Source: an uncultured Chitinophagaceae bacterium (GTDB taxonomy: Bacteria > Bacteroidota > Bacteroidia > Chitinophagales > Chitinophagaceae). From it: DNA of 64,000 nt. The stretch covers positions 349,898-413,897 of the forward strand of contig CAKZFX010000009.1 of the NCBI GenBank assembly GCA_936908745.1, in the 5' to 3' direction. How positions within the stretch are numbered: position 1 is the first letter of the stretch; every line of letters starts with the position of its first letter. Positions 44,592 to 54,025 of the stretch are shown one piece after another. The translations under genes and the position numbers were made by a program. The notes below the pieces were generated by a model that did not search any database, was not told the DNA's origin, and was given only the letters and a program-made list of their open reading frames with translations.

Positions 44592-47500
44592 TTAATTGAT
44601 GCCGCCGATAAATTCGATAGCAATGACGGTTTGATTGTATTGATTTAAAAGTTTTGTGTATTCCTGTTTTACAACTACAGCATTGTTGAGTGATTGCGTC
44701 AATTCATAATAACCGATTTCACCGGCAGTAAATGCTTTTTGCGCCTGGGTGATGATAAGATTGGCTTGCGGTAAAGCTGTATTGCGATAGTAGTTGATTT
44801 GAACTCTTTGTTTTTGCAATTCGCCAAACAGCCTTGTCAATTCAGCCTGAAGATTGTATTGATAATTGGTCAGTTCTGCTTCACGACGCACCCGGTTTAC
44901 TTCTGCCGCTTTTACTTTTTCTTTTTGCGCCCTGGCGAATATGGGAATGCTGATGCCTAAATTAACACCCTGGAAGCGGCGGCCAACGCCATAATATTTA
45001 TCAGCACCATTTATAGTTTGATAGCCTACTAAAGACTGATTGAAATAGCCTACCGAGAAATCAGGTTTTAATCTTGACTGCTCAACAGCTTTCTCCCTGT
45101 TTGCAATATCAATCTGCTGTTTAATAAAAGCAAGTGTGGGATTGGCAGCAATGGCAGCAGTATCAAAATCTACCTGTATTTGCTTTTCCACAAGTAAAGT
45201 ATCGGCAATAGCCGTAACAGCAGAATCAGCGGTAAAGACTTTCAACCGGTTTAATTCAATTCGGTAATCTTCTTCTGCATTTCTCAATTGCGCCTTTATC
45301 TCATTTACCTTGCTTTCAGCATTGTAATTTTCCAGGGCATTTGTTTCACCTGTTTTATACCGCAACGCTGATGCCTTCAATACATTTTCGTAAATAGCCA
45401 GCAGTTCTTTCAGCAATCTTATTTCTTCTATCCAAAAACTTAACTGGTAATAAGATGTCTTTGTATTGGCAGCCAGTTCAGTTTGATAAACTTTCAACTG
45501 CAGCTCACTGCTTTTGATATTGGACTCAGATAACTTTATGAGACTTTTAAAGTAAGCCGGATTAGGTATGCCCTGGTTAATACTGAAATTATTATCATAA
45601 GCAATGCGGCTGTTATACTGACCAAAGGTGAGGCCCACATTTGTTTTGCCGTAATCTTTTACTGTTTTTTTCAACTGTTGTTGGTAGCTAATATCCAGCG
45701 TTCCCACTTTTACCAGTGGGTTATTCTTCATGGCTAATGTAACAGCATCATTAAGATTTATGACTGTCTTTGGTTGTTGTGCATTTGCAGCAAATGATGA
45801 AGCCAGGAACAGGATGATTAATGAGGGGAAGTGTTTAGCCGCAGATGATTTTTTTGCTTTTGGTTTTATTCTTTCAAACCAGGTGTATAACACCGGCAAA
45901 ACTACCAACGTAAGAAAAGTAGCCGTAATCAAACCGCCGATTACAACTGTTGCTAAAGGCTTTTGCACTTCTGCACCCGAGCCTGTAGATAATGCCATTG
46001 GTAAAAAACCTAACGAGGCAACTGTAGCGGTCATTAACACCGGCCTTAACCTTACTGACGTTCCTTTTAAAATAATTGAATTTATATCGGTCATACCTTC
46101 TTTTTTTAACCGGTTAAATTCGCTGATTAATACAATGCCATTCAAAACAGCAACACCAAACAACGCAATAAAACCAACACCTGCTGAAATACTGAATGGC
46201 ATACCCCGGAACCATAAGGCAAACACACCGCCTATTGCACTCATGGGGATGGCAGTAAATATGAGTAAGGAATATTTAATTGAACCAAACGTAAAGAAGA
46301 GAAGCAGCAGTATTAATGCCAACGCAACAGGGACAGCAACAGATAATCTTTTGTTTGCTTCTTCAAGATTTTTAAACTGTCCGCCATAAGTAATAAAATA
46401 GCCGGGAGGAAGTTTTATCTGTTTATCAATTTTTTCCTGTATCTCTTTTACAACCGATGAAATATCACGGCCCCGTGTATTAAAGCCTACAATGATTCTG
46501 CGTTTTGCATCTTCCCGTTGTATTTGGTTGGGGCCTAACTGTAAGCTAACATCTGCTACCTGTTCCAAAGGAATCTGGTTGCCATCCGGCGCTGCAACAA
46601 ATAAGCCTTTTACATCTTCAATGCTTTGCCGGTTTGCCTTTTCCAAACGTACTACCATATCAAATCTTTTTTCACCTTCGTAAACAATACCTGCTGATTC
46701 TCCGGCAAAGGCAGCGCTTACCGTGCGGTTTACATCTTCTACATTCAACCCAAACTGAGCAATCTTATCCCTGTTTAGTTTAACAACAATCTGCGGAAGC
46801 CCGGTTACCTGTTCTACATATAAATCTTCTGCACCTTTTACCGTAGGTACAATCACACCGATTTTTTTTGCCAGGTCTGCCAGCACATCAAGGTCTTCTC
46901 CAAATATTTTAATCCCCACATCCTGGCGAACGCCTGAAATCAATTCATTAAAACGAAGCTGTATCGGTTGGGACAACCCATAGGAAACACCAGGAATTTT
47001 TTCCAGTTCCTTCTGCATCAGTTCAGCCAGTTCTTCCCGGTTATGTGCACTTGTCCATTCTTTTTTATTTTTTAAAAGAATTGTAATGTCACATGCTTCA
47101 ATGGGCATAGGGTCGGTAGGTATCTCAGAGGCGCCAATCTTTCCAATCACTTCTTTTACTTCTGGGAATTTTTTCATTAGTAAATCAGAAGCCTGCGTTA
47201 TTTTTTCAATTGTCTGGCTTAACGAACTACCTGTAAGCAATCTTGTTTCTACGGCAAAATCTCCTTCTTCCAATGTGGGAATAAATTCGCCGCCTAAGGT
47301 TTTAAAAATAATCAGGCTGATTACAAATACACCCACAGCAATGCTCACCACCAATAATTTCATCTTTAATGCGCCACGTATTAATGGGGTATAAAGCCTT
47401 TGAAAAAACTTCATCATTTTGTCAGACAGGTTTTCTTTGTGGCTTATTTTTTTGCTTAGTACAAGAGCACTCATCATGGGTACATAAGTAAGTGAAAGCA

Positions 47501-48965
47501 GGAATGCGCCAAGTATAGCGAATGAAACTGTTTGCGCCATCGGGCCAAACATTTTTCCTTCAATGCCAACCAATGCAAGAATTGGCAGGTACACAATTAA
47601 GATAATAATTTGCCCGAATGCGGCAGAGTTCATCATTTTACCTGCTGATTTATAAACTTCATCATCCAACTGGTCTTGTGTGAGCCTTCCGGGTTTTCGA
47701 TGTCCTAATTGATGCATGGTTGCTTCCACAATAATCACTGCTCCATCTACAATCAATCCAAAGTCAATGGCGCCTAAGCTCATCAGGTTACCGGATACAC
47801 CAAACATGTTCATCAACGCAATAGCGAAAAGCATAGCAAGCGGAATTACCGAAGCCACTATCAACCCGGAACGGATATTACCGAGGAAAACCACCAGTAC
47901 AAAAATCACAATCAAGGCGCCTTCAATAAGGTTAGTTTTTACAGTTCCAATCGCCCTGCTAACTAAAGCACTTCTGTCAAGGAAGGGTTCAATGACCACA
48001 CCCTCCGGCAAGCTTTTCTGAATTTGAATTATTTTATCTTTTACACTATTAATTACAATACTGGAATTTGCTCCTTTGAGCATTAAAACAATACCACCAA
48101 CTACTTCGCCTTCTGCATTACGGGTTAATGCCCCATATTGGGTAGCATGGCCAAGTTGTACCGTAGCAATATCCCTTACCAGTACGGGGGCACCACTGGA
48201 AGTTCTTGTAACTACAATTTTTTCAATGTCAGTGATTGTTTTAATAAACCCTTCGCTACGGATAAAATAAGCGTTCGGTTTTTTATCAATATATGCACCG
48301 CCGGTATTTTGATTGTTTTTTTCGAGGGCATTAAATACATCTGCTATTGATAAATTATAGCTCCTGAGTTTATCGGTATTCAATGCTATTTCATATTGCT
48401 TTAATAAGCCCCCAAAACTGCTTACATCCGCAATACCAGGTGTGCCAAGCAACTGACGACGCACAATCCAATCCTGAATAGTACGGAGCGACATGGCATT
48501 GTATTTATCTTCATATCCTTTTTTTGCATGTAAAACATATTGATAAATTTCACCCAACCCAGTGGAAATAGGTGCCATTTCCGGGTTACCTATATTGTTG
48601 GGTATTTGATTGCGGGCTTCTATGAGACGTTCACCTACCTGCTGACGGGCCCAATAGATATTTGCATCATCGTGAAATACAACGGTAACAACTGATAACC
48701 CAAACCTTGATATCGAACGGATTTCTTTGATTTCGGGAATAGTGGCCATTGTTTGTTCAACCGGAAAGGAAATCAGTTGTTCCACTTCCTGAGCTGCTAA
48801 TGATGGGCTGATAGTAATGATTTGTACCTGGTTATTGGTAATATCGGGTACAGCATCAATCGGCAATTTTTTAGCCGAATAAACGCCCCATATTATTAAC
48901 GCCAATGTAAAAAGGCCAATGACCAATTTATTTTTTATGGAGAATTGAATGATTTTATTGAGCAT
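44592..48965 (-). CDS. czcA: CzcA RND pump fused to a TolC-like outer-membrane factor
   Basis: A 1457-residue fusion. Residues 1-about 1030 are an HME-RND pump: LPIDAVPDITNNQVQI near the N-terminus and SLGAIDFGLIVDGAV, whose DFGxxxDGA pattern marks divalent-cation (Co/Zn/Cd) pumps. Residues about 1050-1457 are an outer-membrane factor with VINLNDAVTLAMKNNPLV and two helical repeats. A signal-like hydrophobic stretch (FPSLIILFLASSFAANAQ) lies at the junction. This fusion recurs in Bacteroidota; processing at the junction would release the channel. Confidence 0.92.
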   Translation of the reverse strand: MLNKIIQFSIKNKLVIGLFTLALIIWGVYSAKKLPIDAVPDITNNQVQIITISPSLAAQEVEQLISFPVEQTMATIPEIKEIRSISRFGLSVVTVVFHDDANIYWARQQVGERLIEARNQIPNNIGNPEMAPISTGLGEIYQYVLHAKKGYEDKYNAMSLRTIQDWIVRRQLLGTPGIADVSSFGGLLKQYEIALNTDKLRSYNLSIADVFNALEKNNQNTGGAYIDKKPNAYFIRSEGFIKTITDIEKIVVTRTSSGAPVLVRDIATVQLGHATQYGALTRNAEGEVVGGIVLMLKGANSSIVINSVKDKIIQIQKSLPEGVVIEPFLDRSALVSRAIGTVKTNLIEGALIVIFVLVVFLGNIRSGLIVASVIPLAMLFAIALMNMFGVSGNLMSLGAIDFGLIVDGAVIIVEATMHQLGHRKPGRLTQDQLDDEVYKSAGKMMNSAAFGQIIILIVYLPILALVGIEGKMFGPMAQTVSFAILGAFLLSLTYVPMMSALVLSKKISHKENLSDKMMKFFQRLYTPLIRGALKMKLLVVSIAVGVFVISLIIFKTLGGEFIPTLEEGDFAVETRLLTGSSLSQTIEKITQASDLLMKKFPEVKEVIGKIGASEIPTDPMPIEACDITILLKNKKEWTSAHNREELAELMQKELEKIPGVSYGLSQPIQLRFNELISGVRQDVGIKIFGEDLDVLADLAKKIGVIVPTVKGAEDLYVEQVTGLPQIVVKLNRDKIAQFGLNVEDVNRTVSAAFAGESAGIVYEGEKRFDMVVRLEKANRQSIEDVKGLFVAAPDGNQIPLEQVADVSLQLGPNQIQREDAKRRIIVGFNTRGRDISSVVKEIQEKIDKQIKLPPGYFITYGGQFKNLEEANKRLSVAVPVALALILLLLFFTFGSIKYSLLIFTAIPMSAIGGVFALWFRGMPFSISAGVGFIALFGVAVLNGIVLISEFNRLKKEGMTDINSIILKGTSVRLRPVLMTATVASLGFLPMALSTGSGAEVQKPLATVVIGGLITATFLTLVVLPVLYTWFERIKPKAKKSSAAKHFPSLIILFLASSFAANAQQPKTVINLNDAVTLAMKNNPLVKVGTLDISYQQQLKKTVKDYGKTNVGLTFGQYNSRIAYDNNFSINQGIPNPAYFKSLIKLSESNIKSSELQLKVYQTELAANTKTSYYQLSFWIEEIRLLKELLAIYENVLKASALRYKTGETNALENYNAESKVNEIKAQLRNAEEDYRIELNRLKVFTADSAVTAIADTLLVEKQIQVDFDTAAIAANPTLAFIKQQIDIANREKAVEQSRLKPDFSVGYFNQSLVGYQTINGADKYYGVGRRFQGVNLGISIPIFARAQKEKVKAAEVNRVRREAELTNYQYNLQAELTRLFGELQKQRVQINYYRNTALPQANLIITQAQKAFTAGEIGYYELTQSLNNAVVVKQEYTKLLNQYNQTVIAIEFIGGIN

Positions 48966-48982
48966 GTCTTAATTCTGTTTGG

Positions 48983-49135
48983 TTATATATGATACCTGAA
49001 GAAATGAATTGTTCTTTCTACGATTGCGGCAATAAGTATGGCGCAGGCAATTCCAATAAGAATAATTCTGATTATTCTTATCACTAAAGGCTTTTTTCTT
49101 TTTTTGCCTTTTGTAATTTTTTTGGCTGTGGCCAT
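48983..49135 (-). CDS. 50-aa basic single-pass membrane protein
   Basis: An ATG ORF of 50 codons too short for most calls: MATAKKITKGKKRKKPLVIR with a hydrophobic helix (IIRIILIGIACAILIAAIV) and ERTIHFFRYHI. Strongly basic N-terminus, one TM helix. It ends 17 nt before the czcA ATG in the same direction. A similar protein, in layout, is at 49697-49861. It may be a small pump subunit or regulator. Confidence 0.6.
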   Translation of the reverse strand: MATAKKITKGKKRKKPLVIRIIRIILIGIACAILIAAIVERTIHFFRYHI

Positions 49136-49215
49136 GGCCAGCAATGGAAAATGAATGATACAATAGCTGAATAAGCCAATAAATGACTTACAGCAAATTC
49201 AATAAAGATGTGAGA

Positions 49216-49536
49216 TTAAGAAAGTTTGGGGGGTTGCCAGATGCTATTTTGAGCTTCTGTGCTGAACGCTACATTGTAGAGGGGATATTTTTCCGATTGA
49301 AATTCTACTTTATTTATCTGAGCCTTAGAAAGAGGAGAGTAAAAGGCTGAAGCCGCACAACAGGAGCAGGAGCAAAATGGAGAACAGGCTTCTGTATTAT
49401 GTTTATGCTGCTGGTGGTTATCATTAGCTCCTGAAATTTTTGCTTCCGTCCTGACATTACATTCTATTCTGTCACCGCAGGGCAGACAGGAAATGTAAAG
49501 CATTACCAAGGATACTATTGAGAAGAATAACTTCAT
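49216..49536 (-). CDS. DUF6660-like secreted protein with WQPPKLS tail
   Basis: A 106-residue protein: signal peptide, a His-rich segment (DNHQQHKHN), a Cys-rich segment (CSPFCSCSCC) and the terminal SIWQPPKLS. It resembles 31797-32132. First gene of the czc operon on the minus strand. It probably binds metal in the periplasm. ATG 49536 begins the signal peptide. Confidence 0.7.
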   Translation of the reverse strand: MKLFFSIVSLVMLYISCLPCGDRIECNVRTEAKISGANDNHQQHKHNTEACSPFCSCSCCAASAFYSPLSKAQINKVEFQSEKYPLYNVAFSTEAQNSIWQPPKLS

Positions 49537-49539
49537 TGG

Positions 49540-49608
49540 TTGCAAAAATAGGATGTTTTGTTGCAAATTACACACCTTGCAATGTATTATTTAGCAATAT
49601 TGTTGCAA
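49540..49608. promoter_or_regulatory. Cluster of four TTGCAA sites upstream of the czc operon
   Basis: TTGCAA occurs at 49540, 49561, 49577 and 49603, within 69 bp directly upstream of the first czc-operon gene. The hexamer is itself palindromic. The density is more than chance would give in this AT-rich stretch. A regulator site is plausible but its protein is not seen nearby. Confidence 0.35.
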
Positions 49609-49696
49609 ATCAGGCCTTTGAGCAGCTTTAAATCATAGTTTGCCGACTATTTTTAAAACCCAAAAATACCCTCGGATTGGATAGTGTCAGCCTTTA

Positions 49697-49861
49697 TTAC
49701 TTTTCAATATGAATGTTTTGCAGAAGCATGACAAGAGCAAAAATTGCAAGAATAAAAAGAGCAAGAATAATCCAAAGGGCATATTTCAAAACTTTTGGAA
49801 TTGGCTTTTTGCTCTTAACCCTTTTGCTTTTATTACTCTTCTTCTTTGTTGAAATGCTCAC
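49697..49861 (-). CDS. 54-aa basic single-pass membrane protein (GTG start)
   Basis: A 55-codon ORF beginning with GTG right after an in-frame stop: a Lys/Ser-rich N-terminus (STKKKSNKSKRVKSKKP) and one helix (ALWIILALFILAIFALVMLL), ending QNIHIEK. Layout matches the 50-aa protein at 48983-49135. It is the only gene seen in the 397-bp gap 49576-49972. Confidence 0.5.
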   Translation of the reverse strand: MSISTKKKSNKSKRVKSKKPIPKVLKYALWIILALFILAIFALVMLLQNIHIEK

Positions 49862-49972
49862 AAAAGTTTAAATAATCATTTACAGAATATAATTGTTTCA
49901 ATAATCTTCTGTCCAATCTATTTGTTTGCAACATTTATTTATGGAACATAACAAATGTTCTGAACATTGGTG

Positions 49973-50758
49973 TTAATTCAGCGATGGGAAATTGGCAACC
50001 TTTTTCTTCCTGCGTTTGATACTTACAAAAAACAATGCAAACCCGCTTATCACTGTTACCAACCCGAAAATGGAAAATGCCCGAAGCAGCCAGTTACCAA
50101 TATGGTCCCTGCTTTCATAATCCATGGTATGCATCATCCAAAGAAAATCAAATATGCGCCATTTATTATTTCTGAACTTTTGAATGGTTCCTAATTCACT
50201 GGCAACATAAACAGTGGTTTTTGATGGGTGTTCAAAGGTGATGGCATAAGCAGGCAGTGGGCTTTCCCTGTATTCATGATGACCATTTGTGCCTGTTAAA
50301 TATTCAACTGATTTTACTTTTGGTTCACCGTTAAATCTCATTTTGGCTACATCAACTGCTTCTTCTTTTGCCAATGGGCCACGAAGTTGACCAGTAATTG
50401 CATCAGCCAGATGATTCATGGATTGGATGTCATGCTGATGATTTGCCTCGTTGTGAATGGCACTTATACAACGAACCTGGTAAAAAGGCTTACCCAAAAT
50501 TTCAATCAATTGAATTGATACAATTGAATCAATGCGATGAACTTTCTTTATGGTATCAAGAACCATCGTAGGACTAACCAGTGAGATATTAGAAGATAGT
50601 AACGGCGCATTCTTTTTTTGAAAATCACCATGTACTTCATCCATATTGCTCCAACTGAAATACAGGCCGCCAATTGTCCATAATAAAAACTGGATGCCAA
50701 GAATAACGCCAAGCCAGCGGTGAGTTTTACGGATGTAGTAGTTTTTGCTTTTTGCCAT
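49973..50758 (-). CDS. PepSY-domain membrane protein
   Basis: A 261-residue protein with helices near residues 15-35 and about 225-250 and periplasmic PepSY-like sequence (AITGQLRGPLAKEEAVDVAKM). IRKTHRWLGVILGIQFLLW is the family opening. These proteins are linked to copper, iron-siderophore or flavin reduction. It starts 10 nt after the DUF6122-like gene stop. Confidence 0.8.
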   Translation of the reverse strand: MAKSKNYYIRKTHRWLGVILGIQFLLWTIGGLYFSWSNMDEVHGDFQKKNAPLLSSNISLVSPTMVLDTIKKVHRIDSIVSIQLIEILGKPFYQVRCISAIHNEANHQHDIQSMNHLADAITGQLRGPLAKEEAVDVAKMRFNGEPKVKSVEYLTGTNGHHEYRESPLPAYAITFEHPSKTTVYVASELGTIQKFRNNKWRIFDFLWMMHTMDYESRDHIGNWLLRAFSIFGLVTVISGFALFFVSIKRRKKKVANFPSLN

Positions 50759-50768
50759 AGAAAATTAA

Positions 50769-51098
50769 CTATTTACAATTATGAGTAATGAAAATACAGT
50801 CAATATAGTCAGTAGCCATGTGCATTAATAATCCGATTGATATGACACGGAATTTGGGAAATAAAATCAGCAAGGTATATATCATTATTGCGATATAACT
50901 GTGCAACGGATGAAAGCCAATACTGCAGCGGCAGGGATGAAAAAAAGGGATTGCTAATAAATGGTCGGCATCTATCAACATTGTTAACAATAATATCAGG
51001 TAAGCTTGTTTCCATCTTTCTCTGAAAAAGACAAAGGCTATCACTAAGGGAAAACCAAAATGAAGAAAATAATGAATAACCCTCTGAATAATTTCCAT
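50769..51098 (-). CDS. DUF6122 membrane protein
   Basis: A 109-residue polytopic protein with MLIDADHLLAIPFFHPCRC and IGFHPLHSYIAIMIY, conserved His/Asp residues as in a membrane-bound hydrolase-like family. The function is unknown. It follows the CopB-like ATPase by 19 nt. Confidence 0.75.
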   Translation of the reverse strand: MEIIQRVIHYFLHFGFPLVIAFVFFRERWKQAYLILLLTMLIDADHLLAIPFFHPCRCSIGFHPLHSYIAIMIYTLLILFPKFRVISIGLLMHMATDYIDCIFITHNCK

Positions 51099-51117
51099 TC
51101 TTTTTTATTCGCTATCG

Positions 51118-53412
51118 TTATTTTACTTTCAACAGACTTGCATTAATAGCTACCACAACTGTGCTTACACTCATTAATACCGCTCCAGCAGCGGGACTTA
51201 ATAAGATTCCCATTTTGTACAAGACACCTGCTGCCAGCGGTAAAGCCACTACATTATAACCTGTGGCCCACATTAAATTCTGCATCATCTTTCTGTAAGT
51301 GGCTTTACCAAACTGAATCAATGAAACAACGTCTTTAGGGTTGCTGTTAACCAATACAATCCCTGCTGTTTCGGCGGCAATATCAGAACCTGAACCTACT
51401 GCAATTCCTACATTGGCCTGTGCCAGTGCCGGGGCATCGTTTACACCATCACCTGTCATAGCAACGTATTCGCCTTTATTTTGCAGCTCCTTTATTTTCT
51501 CTAATTTCTGATGCGGTAATACTTCAGCAAAAAAACTGTCCATGCCTAATCGTTCACTTACACCTTTTGCCACAGTTGCATTATCACCTGTCAATAAAAT
51601 TGCCTTGATATTGTTTTCATGCAATGTTTTAATTGCCGCTGCCGATTCAGGTCTTATTTCATCAGCCAGTGCAATGGAGCCGGCAATATCATCATCAAAT
51701 AATACAAAGACTAATGTTTCCTCTGCTTTTACAGCACTGTCTTTTGTAAGAAAAGTAAATTTTTCCTGCAGGTATCCCGGGCTTACTACCATAATATCTT
51801 TTTTGTCAATGATACCTGCTATACCCTTACCGGTTATTGCTTCAAATCCAGTAACAGCAGGAAGTTCAAGATTCAGTTCTTTTGCTTTGGCGGTTATACC
51901 CGTTGCAATAGGATGTTCTGAATTTTGTTCAAGTGCTGCTGCGTATTTAAGTATTTGTTCCTGGGTGTATTTATCATTGTGTGTTACATATCGCACTACC
52001 TGGAATTTACCCACTGTTAATGTACCTGTTTTATCAAATACCAGGGTAGTTATCTTTCTTGCGTTTTCAAACGCCGTTCTGTTCTTTATCAATAAACCAT
52101 GTTTTGCTGATAAGGCAGTTGATTTCGCTACCACCAATGGCACTGCTAATCCTAATGCATGGGGACAGCAAATCACAATAACAGTTACCATCCGTTCAAT
52201 AGAGAATGCCAAATCCTTTCCAGATAAATACCAGACAAGAAATGTGGTAATGCCTGCTACAATAGCAATCAGAGTAAGCCATCTTGCCGCCCTGTCTGCG
52301 ATTAGCTGTGTTTTGGATTTTGATTTTTGAGCATCCTGTACCAGCTTTATTACCTGCGACAAATAAGAATCCTTGGCTCCATGTGATACAGAGACTTTTA
52401 TAGCTCCATTGCCATTGATAGAACCTGCAATTACTTTGTCGCCCTTTGTTTTTTCAACTGGTTTTGATTCACCTGTAAGCATTGATTCGTTAAGATAACT
52501 TTCGCCATCTGCAATAATACCATCTGCGGCAACCTTCTCGCCGGGTTTGATAAGTATCACATCATTTTCTTTCAGCGATTCTGTTTTTACATCGGTTACA
52601 TTATCTCCTTTTACCAAATGTGCATCATCGGGCATTAACTGTACTAATAATTCAAGTTCCCTTGATGCGCCTGCAACAGATTTCATTTCTATCCAGTGGC
52701 CCAGCAGCATTATTAAAATCAATGTGGCCAGTTCCCAAAAGAAATCCATGCCTTTCAATCCAAACACAGTTGCCACACTGTACACATAGGCTACTGAAAT
52801 GGCAAATGCTACCAATGTCATCATACCGGGATTTTTAGCCCGCATTTCTCCAACTAATCCTTTCAAAAAAGGCCAGCCACCATAAAAGAATACTATAGAA
52901 GATAAAATAAGTAACACATATTTTGAACCAGGGAAACTGATATGAATATTCAGCCAATGCTGTATCATTTCTGATAACAACATGATTGGTATGGTCAGCA
53001 CTAAAACAACATAGAATCGTCTTTTAAAATCCGCTATGCCGGATACATGGGCTTGATGTGCTGCCCGTCCACCACGTTTTGCAAGCGGCACTAACGTCAT
53101 ACCACATAACGGGCATTTACCCGGACCATCCTGAATTATTTGTGGGTGCATAGGACAGGTGTATTTCTGAAACCCTTGTGTGTTTCGCATTTCCATAACA
53201 GGTGCAACATGCTTCACAGTGGAAGATGTGTCTTCTTTTTTAGGTTCCGTGTGTTGATGATGCGAATGAGATTGTTCCTTCTCTTTTGCATTAACAGGAA
53301 CGAGATTCATTCCGCATTTGGGGCAGTTACCGGGTTTGTCCTGTACAATTTCCGGGTGCATGGGGCAGGTGTACAGTGTGCCTGTTCCGCTGGTGTTGCC
53401 ATGATGTTCCAT
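51118..53412 (-). CDS. Copper P1B-type ATPase (CopB-like, CPH motif)
   Basis: A 764-residue ATPase. The N-terminus has two heavy-metal-binding modules, TLYTCPMHPEIVQDKPG...CPKCGMNL (12-40) and KYTCPMHPQIIQDGPG...CPLCGMTL (about 82-110), in place of HMA domains. The membrane metal site is ICCPHALGLAVP (CPH), the mark of P1B-3 pumps for Cu(II)/Ag/Cu(I). DKTGTLT, EQNSEHPIA and GDGVNDAPAL are present. It exports copper. Confidence 0.9.
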   Translation of the reverse strand: MEHHGNTSGTGTLYTCPMHPEIVQDKPGNCPKCGMNLVPVNAKEKEQSHSHHQHTEPKKEDTSSTVKHVAPVMEMRNTQGFQKYTCPMHPQIIQDGPGKCPLCGMTLVPLAKRGGRAAHQAHVSGIADFKRRFYVVLVLTIPIMLLSEMIQHWLNIHISFPGSKYVLLILSSIVFFYGGWPFLKGLVGEMRAKNPGMMTLVAFAISVAYVYSVATVFGLKGMDFFWELATLILIMLLGHWIEMKSVAGASRELELLVQLMPDDAHLVKGDNVTDVKTESLKENDVILIKPGEKVAADGIIADGESYLNESMLTGESKPVEKTKGDKVIAGSINGNGAIKVSVSHGAKDSYLSQVIKLVQDAQKSKSKTQLIADRAARWLTLIAIVAGITTFLVWYLSGKDLAFSIERMVTVIVICCPHALGLAVPLVVAKSTALSAKHGLLIKNRTAFENARKITTLVFDKTGTLTVGKFQVVRYVTHNDKYTQEQILKYAAALEQNSEHPIATGITAKAKELNLELPAVTGFEAITGKGIAGIIDKKDIMVVSPGYLQEKFTFLTKDSAVKAEETLVFVLFDDDIAGSIALADEIRPESAAAIKTLHENNIKAILLTGDNATVAKGVSERLGMDSFFAEVLPHQKLEKIKELQNKGEYVAMTGDGVNDAPALAQANVGIAVGSGSDIAAETAGIVLVNSNPKDVVSLIQFGKATYRKMMQNLMWATGYNVVALPLAAGVLYKMGILLSPAAGAVLMSVSTVVVAINASLLKVK

Positions 53413-53478
53413 AATGATAAATTATAGCTTTAAAAAACTTATAGCAGTTTTGATATAATCCTCTTTTATATTCTGCGA

Positions 53479-53964
53479 CTATTTTTCCATCTGCTTTAAT
53501 TTAGCCTTCATAAAATCAATTTCCTTTTGCTGCGATGAAATAATATCATCGGCAAGCTTTTTTATTTCAGGGTCGCTGATTTTTGCACCGTTTACCATTA
53601 ACAAAGCCGCCGCATGGTGGGGTATCATTGATTTTAAAAATTGCCTGTCAGATACCGCCGTTTGCACCCTTATAAAAAAGAAGCAGGCTACAAGCACCAC
53701 AGCACTTATAAAAATAATAATCAGGTTCAGTTTTTTATTCATATACATACCGCCCATTATTAACATTTCAATTATTATCATCGGAGCCGTCATAAGCCCA
53801 GCCATGTAAAACTGGTTAACATTGATAAAAACGTTGGCAAACTTATCAACCATTGAATACATCAATATAAACATGGCGATAAAAGAGATAACTGTCATCC
53901 ATATTAGTTTTGAATATTGCGGTTTATGCGCCATTGACATGTTTTCCATTTTATGCTTTTCCAT
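53479..53964 (-). CDS. DUF305 protein with membrane helices
   Basis: A 161-residue protein with about three helices (about 20-40, 50-75, 82-98) and a C-terminal DUF305 segment: FLKSMIPHHAAALLMVNGA. DUF305 proteins co-occur with copper resistance. It lies 66 nt upstream of the CopB-like gene in the same direction. Confidence 0.82.
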   Translation of the reverse strand: MEKHKMENMSMAHKPQYSKLIWMTVISFIAMFILMYSMVDKFANVFINVNQFYMAGLMTAPMIIIEMLIMGGMYMNKKLNLIIIFISAVVLVACFFFIRVQTAVSDRQFLKSMIPHHAAALLMVNGAKISDPEIKKLADDIISSQQKEIDFMKAKLKQMEK

Positions 53965-54025
53965 ACTGTTATTTTTTTTAAGTTAAAAAATAGATTCTCT
54001 TTTATATCGGTATTAAATAATACAA

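Noticed and set aside
48969..49163. 64-aa frame ending QVSYITKQN
   Set aside because: It is an out-of-frame shadow of the 50-aa membrane protein at 48983-49135, whose composition is far more protein-like.
51542..52330. 262-aa plus-strand frame
   Set aside because: Antisense to the CopB-like ATPase core; no motif.
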